The notes under the pieces were generated by a model that did not search any database, was not told the origin of the DNA, and was given only the letters and a program-made list of their open reading frames with translations. The position numbers and the translations under genes were made by a program. DNA of 16,490 nucleotides from Tardiphaga sp. (GTDB taxonomy: Bacteria; Pseudomonadota; Alphaproteobacteria; Rhizobiales; Xanthobacteraceae), in NCBI GenBank assembly GCA_014377915.1, contig JACMOT010000141.1:1-16490 (forward strand). The letters are read 5' to 3'. How positions within the stretch are numbered: the first letter of the stretch is position 1; every line of letters starts with the position of its first letter. Of this stretch, positions 1 to 7,258 are shown one piece after another.

Positions 1-36
1 CGCGAGCTGATCGCCGCCGCATGGCATCATAAGGGC

Positions 37-67
37 ATCGCGCGGGGAAACCCGCGCGATTTTCGTT
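37..67 (+). terminator. Rho-independent terminator of an upstream gene
   Basis: A perfect 10-bp stem, ATCGCGCGGG (37-46) with CCCGCGCGAT (51-60), closes on a GAAA tetraloop and is followed by TTTCGTT. It lies directly after the window edge, so it probably ends a plus-strand gene outside the window. The first 32 bases could hold the last codons of that gene (a TAA lies at 30-32), but too little is visible to name it. The terminator separates that transcript from the toxin-antitoxin operon. Confidence 0.75.
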
Positions 68-87
68 CTGGATCGCCATTGTTTTAG

Positions 88-104
88 GTAGCACTTGGTG
101 CTAC
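88..104. promoter_or_regulatory. Inverted repeat, probable antitoxin operator
   Basis: A perfect inverted repeat, GTAGCAC-ttg-GTGCTAC, ends 6 nt before the first ATG of the toxin frame. XRE-type antitoxins of this class normally repress their own operon by binding such a palindrome over the promoter. Position and symmetry fit that role. Its use as operator is inferred. No clear Shine-Dalgarno sequence lies between it and the ATG, so the mRNA may be leaderless or start very close to the gene. Confidence 0.55.
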
Positions 105-110
105 TCAAAT

Positions 111-521
111 ATGATGGTCGGGGCGGGGGAATCTTCGCGGGTTTTCAAGACCGCCTGGTTTTCCAAGGCGGCGAGGCGGTCGCGCATCGAAGATAGCGAA
201 CTCTGCGCGGCGATCCGACAGGCCATGAACGGGCAAGCGGACGATCTGGGCGGAGGAGTCTTCAAGAAGCGTCTGAACAAGAACAGGCACCGTAGTATTA
301 TTCTGGCGCGTGGCCGACTTTATTAGATCTATGTCTACCTTTTCGCCAAGCAGGATCGCGCCAACATCAAGGCAGATGAGTTGGCGGCGTTTCGTGACCT
401 TGCGGATTTGTACGGCGGAAAAACAGACATCGAGATTGCCCGGGAGCTCCAGGCCAACGAACTGATGGAGATATGCCGTGACGACGAAGCCGGAGCCGAA
501 GTTGCCGAAATTCAAGAGTGA
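111..521 (+). pseudogene. RelE/HigB-family toxin, broken by an in-frame TAG
   Basis: The frame from 111 reads as a type II toxin of the RelE/HigB family (the group with the FKKRLNKN...HRSIILA and YLFAKxDRANI motifs). The N-terminal part has VFKTAWFSKAARRSRI and FKKRLNKNRHRSIILARG. A single TAG at 324-326 interrupts it. The same frame then continues without a shift: IYVYLFAKQDRANI, DELAAFRDLADLY and the ending LMEICRDDEA, to a TGA at 519-521. In homologues I recall, a tryptophan (TGG) stands where the TAG is (Y-W-V-Y), so one G-to-A change would explain the break. Intact length would be 136 residues. The upstream fragment (71 residues) lacks the C-terminal half of the fold and is probably inactive as an mRNA endonuclease. 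Alternatives are a sequencing error or rare suppression of the amber codon. The antitoxin starts inside the 3' end. Confidence 0.8.
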
Positions 522-816
522 GGCATTCGAGGCAATCCATAGCAGTGTCGCTGGCATGCTTCGGGCCGGGACGATCAATAAAACGACGATGCGCCGCTTC
601 GACGAAGCATGTCTGGCCGTGCCGTCGTCCATCACGCCAGGCGACATCAAGAAGCTGCGCGAAAGCAATCACGTCAGCCAACCGGTGTTTGCACGTTATC
701 TCAACACCAGCGAGAGCACCGTGGAAAAATGGGAAACCGGTGCCAAGAAGCCGAGCGGCATGGCGCTCAAGCTTCTGACGATCGTCCAAAAGCATGGTTT
801 GCAGATTCTCGGCTAA
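478..816 (+). CDS. XRE/HigA-type antitoxin, helix-turn-helix regulator
   Basis: This 112-residue protein carries an HTH domain at about residues 55-100. Its sequence includes ITPGDIKKLRESNHVSQPVFARYL, written here as two parts (ITPGDIKKLRESNHV, then SQPVFARYL), followed by NTSESTVEKWETGAKKPSG, the recognition-helix pattern of XRE/HigA-like antitoxins. It would bind the toxin and repress the operon, probably at the palindrome at 88-104. The start at 478 overlaps the toxin frame by 44 nt, the tight coupling usual for these pairs. The frame is intact although the toxin frame is interrupted. The gene ends 12 nt from the convergent membrane-protein gene. Base composition looks less GC-rich than the flagellar genes, as is common for mobile toxin-antitoxin modules. 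The family call is firm; the exact subfamily is not. Confidence 0.85.
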   Translation: MTTKPEPKLPKFKSEAFEAIHSSVAGMLRAGTINKTTMRRFDEACLAVPSSITPGDIKKLRESNHVSQPVFARYLNTSESTVEKWETGAKKPSGMALKLLTIVQKHGLQILG

Positions 817-828
817 TGGCAGCGGCGA

Positions 829-1260
829 CTAGGCCTTCCGCAGTGCAAAATGGGCGCCGCAAAAGGCCATCACACCGCCCAGGCCAAGGGCTGCGAGGCT
901 GGCGACGACGCCGCTGGCGGTGGGGATCGGGCTTGGCGCCGACGCCGCCTGTCCAGCCCCGGCCAGCACCAGCACGCCGACCGCGATCAGGAACTGGCGC
1001 ATGCGCGGCGGAATATGGCCGGAAGCGGCGCTGTTCATCAGTGTTGCGATCACATAGCCGCCGACAAACCCCATGGCGGCAATCAGCCACCAGGCGATGG
1101 CGGCGCCGGCCGGCATGAACTCCCTGGCGTCGCTGCGCCACAGCCCACCCAGATCGAGCCCGAACCGCTGGCCGAGCATGTGTACCGCCAGCGCCAACAG
1201 CACCCCGGAAATCATGGCGCCGGCCAGAATCAGGCGACGCGGATAGGTCATCTCAGCCAT
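829..1260 (-). CDS. Small four-helix membrane protein, function unknown
   Basis: I do not recognise a family. From the start at 1260 (MAEMTYPRR) the product is 143 residues with four hydrophobic stretches: about 9-28 (LILAGAMISGVLLALAVHML), 50-74 (AAIAWWLIAAMGFVGGYVIA), 88-106 (FLIAVGVLVLAGAG) and 112-138 (GVVASLAALGLGGVMAFCG). Between the first two is a short soluble loop with WRSDAREFMP. A longer frame reaches an ATG at 1317, but its extra residues (rich in K, C and P) do not look like part of a membrane protein, so the internal start is preferred. An ATG at 1251 is also possible. The gene converges on the antitoxin and is divergent from the next plus-strand gene, with 117 bp between the two starts. 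Confidence 0.65.
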   Translation of the reverse strand: MAEMTYPRRLILAGAMISGVLLALAVHMLGQRFGLDLGGLWRSDAREFMPAGAAIAWWLIAAMGFVGGYVIATLMNSAASGHIPPRMRQFLIAVGVLVLAGAGQAASAPSPIPTASGVVASLAALGLGGVMAFCGAHFALRKA

Positions 1261-1377
1261 GGTCGGTCCATCGGCGCACACGGGTTTCGTCAGCCTTGCG
1301 CAAGCATCCGTCGCCATGGCTTGTAAGGGAGCCCGGGCCGCTCATGCAAGCGAATGCCCTGGTCGTTCGGATGCACC

Positions 1378-1995
1378 ATGCTCAAGCGCTTCTTCAACCG
1401 ACAGGATGCGATGCGGGCCGGGCGCGACGATGTCGCCGCGGACCATGCCTATGCCTACAAGGCCTCGCTGATCGGCGCGGCGCATCGCTATGAGCTGACC
1501 GATGACGGCCTGTCATGGCGGACCGGTCGCCGCGCCGGGCTGTGGCGCTACGGCGACATCGCGGCGATCCGGCTGTCGTACCGGCCGACCGGCATGCAGC
1601 ACCGGAGGTTTCGCGCCGATCTCGACCATTCCGATGGCAGCCATATCGCCATCTTCTCGACCTCCAAACAGACGGTGGCGCTGCTGCAACCGCAGGCCGG
1701 CTATGCCGGGTTCATGCTGCAACTGCATCACCGGATGGCGGCGATCAGCAGCCAGGCGCGGCTGCGCGGCGGCCTGCGTCCGGTCGTCTATGCGGTGGTG
1801 CTGATCGCGCTGGCGCTGGTCGGCGTGGCGATGACTGCGCTGCTGCTGCGTGCGCTGTTCACCGGCGAGATGGCCGGCGTGGTGTTCATCGTTGGCTTCG
1901 GTGCGCTGTTTGGTTGGCAGATCGGCGGCTTTGTCCGGCGCAACCGGCCGCGCGACTACACGTTTTATCAGGTGCCTGGCGAGTTGCTGCGGTAG
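1378..1995 (+). CDS. Membrane-anchored protein of unknown function
   Basis: This 205-residue protein has a soluble N-terminal part of about 130 residues and two C-terminal membrane helices, about 137-162 (VVYAVVLIALALVGVAMTAL) and 168-190 (GVVFIVGFGALFGWQIGGFV). The soluble part contains YELTDDGLSWRTGRRAGLWRY and a run of alternating polar and hydrophobic residues. This looks like the beta-rich, PH-like modules often found in small bacterial membrane proteins, but that is only a resemblance. The C-terminus (RPRDYTFYQVPGELLR) would be cytoplasmic if the N-terminus is. I chose the ATG at 1378 (MLKRFFNRQ), because the residues before it from 1354 lack a plausible signal. It ends 7 nt from the convergent stress-protein gene. 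Confidence 0.65.
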   Translation: MLKRFFNRQDAMRAGRDDVAADHAYAYKASLIGAAHRYELTDDGLSWRTGRRAGLWRYGDIAAIRLSYRPTGMQHRRFRADLDHSDGSHIAIFSTSKQTVALLQPQAGYAGFMLQLHHRMAAISSQARLRGGLRPVVYAVVLIALALVGVAMTALLLRALFTGEMAGVVFIVGFGALFGWQIGGFVRRNRPRDYTFYQVPGELLR

Positions 1996-2002
1996 GAGCT
2001 TG

Positions 2003-2428
2003 TTACGGCCGCACCACCAGCACCGAGCAGTTGGCGTAGCGCACCACATGGCCGGCGTTGGAGCCAAGGAAATAGGTGCGCATCGCAGGGCGGTGCGAGG
2101 TCATCACGATCAGATCGGCCTTGATCGCCGCGGCCTCTTCGAGGATCTCGTGATAGATGCCGCCCTGCCGCACCACATGGGTGACCCTGTCGGTCTCGAT
2201 GCCGCAATCGCGCGCAAAGGCAGCGAGGGCCTCTTCCGACGCGCCGCGCTGCTGGGTATCGAAATCCGCGGGCACATATTCGGCCAGCATCACCGGCGTC
2301 ATCGGCAGCACATTGAGCAGTCGCACGCGGCCGCCAAAGGTTTTCGACAGTATTGCCGCATGGGCGATGGCGGGTTTGGCGATCTCGGTTTCGGCGAGAT
2401 CGATCGGGATCAGAATGGATTGATACAT
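2003..2428 (-). CDS. Universal stress protein (UspA family)
   Basis: This is a single-domain Usp of 141 residues, the usual family length. It begins MYQSILIPIDLAETE and ends ANCSVLVVRP, the typical first and last beta strands. In the centre, KADLIVMTSHRPAMRTYFLGSNAGHVV (read as two adjoining pieces split at SHRP) corresponds to the region that forms the nucleotide loop. ATP-binding members have G-x2-G-x9-G-S/T there. Here the terminal GS is present but the two earlier glycines are replaced (SHRPAMRTY), so ATP binding may be weak or lost. The start is supported by AGGGAG shortly upstream on the minus strand. It lies 53 nt downstream of the SixA-type gene on the same strand and is probably co-transcribed with it. 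Such proteins act in the cytoplasm in stress survival; its specific trigger is not visible. Confidence 0.88.
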   Translation of the reverse strand: MYQSILIPIDLAETEIAKPAIAHAAILSKTFGGRVRLLNVLPMTPVMLAEYVPADFDTQQRGASEEALAAFARDCGIETDRVTHVVRQGGIYHEILEEAAAIKADLIVMTSHRPAMRTYFLGSNAGHVVRYANCSVLVVRP

Positions 2429-2481
2429 CTGCGGCTCCCTGTGCGCCTTAGCGTAGCACGGAGGAAAGCAGGTGTTGGCTT

Positions 2482-3012
2482 CTATTCGGCGCCTTTCAGC
2501 AGTTTCGGGCTGACATAATGCAGCAGGCGGCCGCCGCGGAAGGCAATGTCGTCCCAGTCCTCGATCGGAAACTCGATTACCACCAGGCCGGAGGTTGGCA
2601 GGTTGTTGTCGAGGGCGGCGCGGCCTTCGTCGTCGCCGCGGCCGATCAGGCCGATCGCCAGCTCATGCAGGCCGGGATTGTGGCCGATGATCATCAGATG
2701 TTGCGGGTCTTCGCTGGCGGCGCCGCGGATCACCGCCAGCAGTTCGGCGGGGCCGGCGCCGTACAATTCCTCGAGATGCGCCACGGCGGGGACCATGCCG
2801 GTCATGGCGGCCGCGGCGAGATCCCAGGTCTGCCGGGCCCGGATAGCGGTGGAAACACAGACCAGATCCGGCAGCGGCGGGTGTCGCTTCAGCCAGCCGC
2901 CCATGGTGGCGGCGTCGATCTGGCCGCGGTCGTCGAGCCGGCGGGCGGAATCGCGCCCGCTTGGCGCGTCGGTTTCGGTCTTGGCGTGACGCAGCAACAG
3001 CAAACGGCGCAT
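2482..3012 (-). CDS. sixA: SixA-type phosphohistidine phosphatase
   Basis: The protein (176 residues) belongs to the histidine phosphatase superfamily. It opens with MRRLLLLRHAKTE, where the RHA motif (Arg8, His9) carries the catalytic histidine that is phosphorylated during the reaction. Further family markers are STAIRARQT (about 54-62), the acidic EELY region (81-84) and IIGHNPGLHEL, with the second active-site histidine at about 111. SixA in enterobacteria removes phosphate from histidine phosphotransfer or PTS proteins; the target here is unknown. An upstream ATG at 3063 would add 17 residues without family similarity, so 3012 is preferred. It is divergent from the FAD oxidoreductase (122 nt between starts) and precedes the Usp gene on the same strand. 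Confidence 0.85.
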   Translation of the reverse strand: MRRLLLLRHAKTETDAPSGRDSARRLDDRGQIDAATMGGWLKRHPPLPDLVCVSTAIRARQTWDLAAAAMTGMVPAVAHLEELYGAGPAELLAVIRGAASEDPQHLMIIGHNPGLHELAIGLIGRGDDEGRAALDNNLPTSGLVVIEFPIEDWDDIAFRGGRLLHYVSPKLLKGAE

Positions 3013-3134
3013 GGCGCGGTCTCGATTCAGCGAGAGGCAGGCCGGCGCGGCTGCGCCGGTCACACCTGCGGATTAATCGACATGGCAGGTGAGGACAAGG
3101 TGACAAGCGCCTGACGGGTCCGTAAGAAAACGCC

Positions 3135-4547
3135 ATGACCTCAGCTTCCACGGGCGCGGCTTCAACCGATGCGACATTTGGACCCGACACCGACCCGGCG
3201 GAGCGCGCGCGGCTGACCTCCAGCCTCGATGTCGATGTCTGCGTCGTCGGCGCCGGTCTGGCCGGACTGACCGTGGCGCTGGAAGCCGCCCGGCAGGGCG
3301 CCAGCGTCGCGGTGCTGGAAGGCCGCCATGTCGGCTGGAACGCGTCCGGAAACCAGCTCGGCACGGTGATGCCGGGTTTCGGGCTGCCGTTGCCGGATCT
3401 GATTGCGCGCGTCGGCTTCGAGGACGCGCGCGAACTGTGGGCGTTGTCGCAAATGGGCGCCGATTATGTCCGCGCCAATGCATCCGAGCAGCTGATGCCG
3501 GGCATCGGCCTCAGCGAGGGCGCCTTGCAAGTGTCCTGCGTCGATGTCGGCGAGCGCCTGATCGCCCGGCTACAGATGCTCAGCGAGGATTTTGCTACCG
3601 AGGTCGAGGGCTGGCAGGTCGACCGCGTCCGCGACGTGCTAAGGACCGAGCGCTATTTTCACGGCGTGTATTATCCGAACGCGTTCCAGATTGAGGGTCG
3701 GCGCTATCTCACCGGGTTGGTTGCGCTGGCGAAGCAGGCGGGGGTACGGATCTTCGAGGACACGCCGGTCGTCAGCTTCGATGCCGCCGGCATCCGCAAG
3801 CGCATCGTGACGCCGTCGGCCAGCTTGCGCGCCTCGCATATCGTGCTGGCCGGCAACATTCATCTCGGCGCCCCCGCGCAGCGGCTGTCCGATACGTTGC
3901 TGCCGGTGTGGCGTTATGCGGCGGTGACCGAGCCGCTCGGTGCGCGTCTTTCCGAAGTGATGACGTTCCAGGGCTCGGTGACGGATACCGACGGCATCGA
4001 TCATTTTCGCATTTTCGATGGCGACCGGCTGATGTGGTCGAGCCCGGAGACCACCTGGGCGGGGCGGCCAGCGCGTCATGCCGGGGCCATCGCGCGGCGC
4101 ATCCGCACCGTGTTTCCGAAACTCGGCAGCGTTACCATCGCGGAAAGCTTCAGCGGCGCGATCGGGCAGACCGTGCACGGCATGCCACAGATTGGGCAAT
4201 TGCGTCGCGGCCTGTGGGTCGCCAGCGGCTTTGGCCGACAGGGCCTCAACACCACGGCGATGGCTGGCCAGTTGATCGCCTCCGGCATCATCGCGGGCGA
4301 CGAGCGCTGGCGGCAGTTCGCTCCGTTCGAGCTGGTCTGGGCGGGCGGCGTCGCCGGCCGCATCGCCGGCCACGCCATCGGCCAGTGGGAACGCCAGAGC
4401 GTGGCACTGGGCGGCGTGCTGGCGCGTTACCGCGAAGGCGCCAGGGCTCGCGAAAAGGTTCGCGAGGCCCGGATGGCGGAGGCCAACCGCCAGGCCGGAA
4501 CCCGCGGGCCGCGACCGCGATCCTCCGACGATAACGTCGGAAGCTAA
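3135..4547 (+). CDS. FAD-dependent oxidoreductase, DAO family (PuuB/OrdL-like)
   Basis: This 470-residue flavoprotein has an N-terminal Rossmann motif, DVCVVGAGLAGLTVALEAA (about residues 35-53), with the conserved acidic residue at the end of the second strand (VLEGRHVGWNASG). The C-terminal half has the FAD-contacting segment GMPQIGQLRRGLWVASGFGRQGLNTTAMAGQ, here named in two pieces split at LWVA, about residues 350-385. This arrangement is that of the DAO/glycine oxidase superfamily, closest in feel to gamma-glutamylputrescine oxidase-like proteins. These oxidise an amine with release of hydrogen peroxide. The substrate cannot be read from the sequence. No signal peptide is visible, so it is presumably cytoplasmic. 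The C-terminus carries an extra Arg/Ala-rich tail (from about 435) beyond the usual domain end. It stands alone: SixA is divergent, and MsrB follows after 112 nt. Confidence 0.85.
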   Translation: MTSASTGAASTDATFGPDTDPAERARLTSSLDVDVCVVGAGLAGLTVALEAARQGASVAVLEGRHVGWNASGNQLGTVMPGFGLPLPDLIARVGFEDARELWALSQMGADYVRANASEQLMPGIGLSEGALQVSCVDVGERLIARLQMLSEDFATEVEGWQVDRVRDVLRTERYFHGVYYPNAFQIEGRRYLTGLVALAKQAGVRIFEDTPVVSFDAAGIRKRIVTPSASLRASHIVLAGNIHLGAPAQRLSDTLLPVWRYAAVTEPLGARLSEVMTFQGSVTDTDGIDHFRIFDGDRLMWSSPETTWAGRPARHAGAIARRIRTVFPKLGSVTIAESFSGAIGQTVHGMPQIGQLRRGLWVASGFGRQGLNTTAMAGQLIASGIIAGDERWRQFAPFELVWAGGVAGRIAGHAIGQWERQSVALGGVLARYREGARAREKVREARMAEANRQAGTRGPRPRSSDDNVGS

Positions 4548-4659
4548 CTCGCCTCGCATGAAAGTGAGCGATATTTCCGGCCAGAGGTGTAACTTTGCCG
4601 TCGCCGGCCCGTAATTGGAACGAACGAGATCCCCGTCTCGACTGCCATGGGAGACCATC

Positions 4660-5163
4660 ATGATCGATCGCCGCTATCTGCTCACCACCGCCGCCAGCCT
4701 GGCCGCGCTGCTGTCCTTCAGCTGGTTGCGCGGCACCTCCGCCACCGCTGCCGAGGAGAAATTCGAGGTCGAGAAGACCGATGCCGAGTGGAAGAAGCAA
4801 CTGACCCCGGCGCAATATGACATCCTGCGCAAGGAAGGCACCGAGCGGCCGTATTCCAGCCCGCTCAACAAGGAACACCGCAAGGGGACCTTTGCCTGCG
4901 CCGGCTGTGACAACGCGCTGTTCGCCTCGGAAACCAAGTTCGAGAGCGGCACCGGCTGGCCGAGCTTCTACCAGCCGCTGCCCGGCGGCGTCGGCGAGCG
5001 CAAGGACTCCACCTTCGGCATGGTGCGTACCGAGATTCACTGCCGCCGCTGTGGCGGCCATCTCGGCCACGTGTTCGACGACGGCCCGAAGCCGACCGGC
5101 CTGCGCTACTGCATGGATGGTTTCGGGATGGTCTTCAAACCGGCGGTGCCTACCGCGAGTTAA
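4660..5163 (+). CDS. msrB: Exported peptide-methionine (R)-S-oxide reductase
   Basis: The enzyme reduces methionine-R-sulfoxide in proteins. From the start at 4660 it has 167 residues. Residues 1-29 form a signal peptide with twin arginines ([18 protein letters not shown]) and a likely cleavage site near ATA-AEE, so export by Tat is plausible although the full S/T-R-R-x-F-L-K pattern is only partly met. The MsrB domain follows: the zinc cysteines CAGC (80, 83) and CRRC (128, 131), the substrate segment [24 protein letters not shown], and the catalytic cysteine in LRYCMDG (Cys151). Most family members have RYCxN here, so MDG is a mild variant. The 15 residues available from an earlier ATG at 4615 add nothing to the domain. 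A strong terminator follows 51 nt after the stop. A periplasmic MsrB would repair oxidised envelope proteins. Confidence 0.93.
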   Translation: MIDRRYLLTTAASLAALLSFSWLRGTSATAAEEKFEVEKTDAEWKKQLTPAQYDILRKEGTERPYSSPLNKEHRKGTFACAGCDNALFASETKFESGTGWPSFYQPLPGGVGERKDSTFGMVRTEIHCRRCGGHLGHVFDDGPKPTGLRYCMDGFGMVFKPAVPTAS

Positions 5164-5214
5164 CCATCCGGGGTACGGGTTCGTCCCGGCAATTATTACC
5201 TCGCTAGGCAAATG

Positions 5215-5245
5215 TGCCCCGGTCCCAGGACCGGGGCATTTTTGT
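5215..5245 (+). terminator. Strong Rho-independent terminator after msrB
   Basis: TGCCCCGGTCC (5215-5225) pairs perfectly with GGACCGGGGCA (5228-5238). This gives an 11-bp arm whose innermost pairs must open to make a loop, and it is followed by TTTTTGTT. It ends the msrB transcript and insulates the flagellar operon promoter that starts a few bases later. Confidence 0.88.
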
Positions 5246-5247
5246 TA

Positions 5248-5266
5248 GTTCGTTGAAATAACGAAC
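5248..5266. promoter_or_regulatory. Inverted repeat upstream of the flgE promoter
   Basis: GTTCGTT (5248-5254) and AACGAAC (5260-5266) form a perfect 7-bp inverted repeat around GAAAT. It lies 10 nt before the -24 element of the sigma-54 promoter, roughly 40-50 bases upstream of the expected transcription start, and just after the msrB terminator. The lack of a following T-tract argues against a terminator. A binding site for a dimeric regulator is the likeliest role. FlbD-type activators control sigma-54 hook promoters in related bacteria, but the identity of the binder here is inferred. Confidence 0.5.
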
Positions 5267-5276
5267 ATAATTCTCT

Positions 5277-5291
5277 TGGCACGGGGCTTGC
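5277..5291 (+). promoter_or_regulatory. Sigma-54 (-24/-12) promoter of flgE
   Basis: TGGCAC-GGGGC-TTGC matches the RpoN consensus (TGGCAC-N5-TTGC) at every fixed base, with GG and GC 10 nt apart. Transcription should begin about 12 nt after the GC, near 5303, leaving a leader of about 60 nt before flgE. Hook-operon control by RpoN with an FlbD-type activator is established in Caulobacter and relatives. No other flagellar gene in the window has such a match. Confidence 0.85.
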
Positions 5292-5364
5292 GACACCACC
5301 TTCGACAGCGGCTGTGAATTGGCAGAACCGGCGGGCCGCCCGGATCGAAGTTGGAGACGATGTA

Positions 5365-7218
5365 ATGGGTATCTTCGGCGCTCTCACCACGTCCGTTGCG
5401 GGCCTGCGGGCGAATTCCTATGCGTTGGAAAACATCTCCGGCAACATCGCGAACTCGCAGACCACGGCGTTCAAACGAATCGATACCAGCTTCATGGATC
5501 TGATTCCCGATACCGGCAACAATGCGCAGCTCGCCGGCTCCGTTACGGCGGGATCGCGTAGCACCAACACCATCGCGGGTTCGGTAACCTCATCGTCGGT
5601 GTCCACCTACATGGCGATCAATGGCGACGGTTTCTTCGCCGTACAGAAGCCTGGCAGTTTTGCCGACAACAGCCCGATCTTTACCGGCGTCAACAACTAC
5701 ACCAGGCGCGGTGACTTCTCGCTCGACAAGAACGGCTATCTCGTCAACGGCGCCGGCTATTATCTGGAAGGCGTCAAGATCGATCCCACCACCGGCAATC
5801 CGGCCGGCAGCACGCCGCAGGTTCTGAAATTCCAGAATGACTTTCTGCCGTCGCAGCAGACCACCAAGATCGATTACCGCGCCAACCTTTCCAGCTACCC
5901 GCTGACCACCAAGCACAATACCGCCGTGCCCGGCTCGGAATTGCTGCGGCCGGCCGATTTCGCGCAGAACCCCCGTACGCTGGGCACCGCGGCGACGCCC
6001 TATTCCAACACGGGCGTCACCGGCAATACGCGCAATAATTTTGCGACGACGCCGGTGCCGATTTCCGCGAGCACCGCGCTGGTGAGTGCCTCGGGCACCG
6101 ATTCGTTGCCGACTGGTTTCGCTGACGGCGATACGCTGACCTTGAAGGTCACCAATGGCGGCACCACGGTGACCAATACTATTCAGTTCTACGCATCCCC
6201 TTCGGTGGCAGGATCAACGGCGGGCACAACCTATATCAATCTCGCTGGCGCGACGGTCGGGAGCCTGCTGACCAAGATCGACACACTGAGCGGCTCAACG
6301 ACGCCGTCAACCGTCTCCGCCACCGGCGCGATCACGCTGAACTCGGGCGCGGCGAATGATATCTCGCTGGTTGCTGGTACATCGTCGACGTCGGTGGCCG
6401 CGTTCCAGGCGCTTGGCTTCACCGGCACCGTGACGGCGTTGCGTGCCGGCGGCGGTACGGCGGGCACCGGCGTGGTGATTGGCAGCGACAACCAGACGTT
6501 TCTCGACGAGTCGATCAGCGGCGGCGCGGCGACCGCCTATGACGGCAATGGCGCGCCGGTCAATCTGCAGTTCCGCTGGGCCAAGGTGGAATCGGCGACG
6601 CAGGGCGGTACCGATACCTGGAACCTGTTCTACCAGACCAATCCGGCGGCCACCGGCACCACCGTCGGCTGGCAGAATGTCGGCACCGATTTCAAGTTCG
6701 GGCCGAACGGCCAGATGCAGCCGGTGATCGGCCAGATCACGCTGAGCGGTTTGACGGTCAGCGGCACCTCGCTCGGCAATGTCACCATGGCGTTCGGCAC
6801 CGGGGGCCTGACCCAGTTCGCCGATACCAACGGCAACGCCCAGGTCAACCAGCTGCAGCAGGACGGCTACGCCGCCGGCCAGTTGCAGAGCGTCTCGGTC
6901 AGCAACAATGGCCGTGTCGTCGGCGCCTATTCGAACGGCCGCAACATCGATCTCGCCGAGGTCAGCGTCGCCACCTTCAATGGCGCCAACTTCCTGAAGC
7001 GGCTCGATGGCGGCGCCTTCGAGACGACCAATGAATCGGGCAGCGCGTTGTACGGCAAGGGCGGCAGCATCTCGGGCTCGTCGCTGGAATCCTCCAACAC
7101 CGACATCGCCGACGAATTCACCAAGCTGATCGTCACCCAGCAGGCCTATTCCGCCAATACCAAGGTCATCACGACGGCAAACACGATGGTTCAGGATCTT
7201 CTGAACGTCATGAGATAG
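5365..7218 (+). CDS. flgE: Flagellar hook protein FlgE
   Basis: FlgE polymerises outside the cell into the curved hook joining rod and filament. The product has 617 residues, much longer than the roughly 400 of enterobacterial FlgE. The N-terminal rod/hook motif is clear (MGIFGALTTSVAGLRANSY, then LENISGNIANSQTTAFKR), as is the C-terminal one (SSLESSNTDIADEFTKLIV, then TQQAYSANTKVITTANTMVQ). The first D2-type segment (AINGDGFFAVQ, YTRRGDFSLDKNGYLVN) is normal. Residues about 240-360 form an extra surface domain that resembles the Hook_IN-type domain of the flagellin in this same window (DSLPTGFADGDTLTL; VGSLLTKIDTLSG). I chose 5365 over an upstream in-frame ATG (5314) because GGAG lies 8 nt before it and the N-terminus then matches the family. 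There is no signal peptide, as expected for export by the flagellar type III system. It is first gene of the operon. Confidence 0.95.
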   Translation: MGIFGALTTSVAGLRANSYALENISGNIANSQTTAFKRIDTSFMDLIPDTGNNAQLAGSVTAGSRSTNTIAGSVTSSSVSTYMAINGDGFFAVQKPGSFADNSPIFTGVNNYTRRGDFSLDKNGYLVNGAGYYLEGVKIDPTTGNPAGSTPQVLKFQNDFLPSQQTTKIDYRANLSSYPLTTKHNTAVPGSELLRPADFAQNPRTLGTAATPYSNTGVTGNTRNNFATTPVPISASTALVSASGTDSLPTGFADGDTLTLKVTNGGTTVTNTIQFYASPSVAGSTAGTTYINLAGATVGSLLTKIDTLSGSTTPSTVSATGAITLNSGAANDISLVAGTSSTSVAAFQALGFTGTVTALRAGGGTAGTGVVIGSDNQTFLDESISGGAATAYDGNGAPVNLQFRWAKVESATQGGTDTWNLFYQTNPAATGTTVGWQNVGTDFKFGPNGQMQPVIGQITLSGLTVSGTSLGNVTMAFGTGGLTQFADTNGNAQVNQLQQDGYAAGQLQSVSVSNNGRVVGAYSNGRNIDLAEVSVATFNGANFLKRLDGGAFETTNESGSALYGKGGSISGSSLESSNTDIADEFTKLIVTQQAYSANTKVITTANTMVQDLLNVMR

Positions 7219-7258
7219 GCCCGCGGTCCCCCGTGGTCCCTGAGATCGGCAGTATGTC

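Noticed and set aside
1..32. End of an upstream plus-strand gene (frame ending at TAA 30-32)
   Set aside because: Only about ten codons are visible and another frame stays open to TAG at 85-87; the terminator at 37-67 suggests a gene end but its frame cannot be decided.
4524..4541. TCCGACG-ATAA-CGTCGGA hairpin at the end of the FAD oxidoreductase gene
   Set aside because: A perfect 7-bp stem, but it lies within the last codons and no T-tract follows, so it is not a convincing intrinsic terminator.
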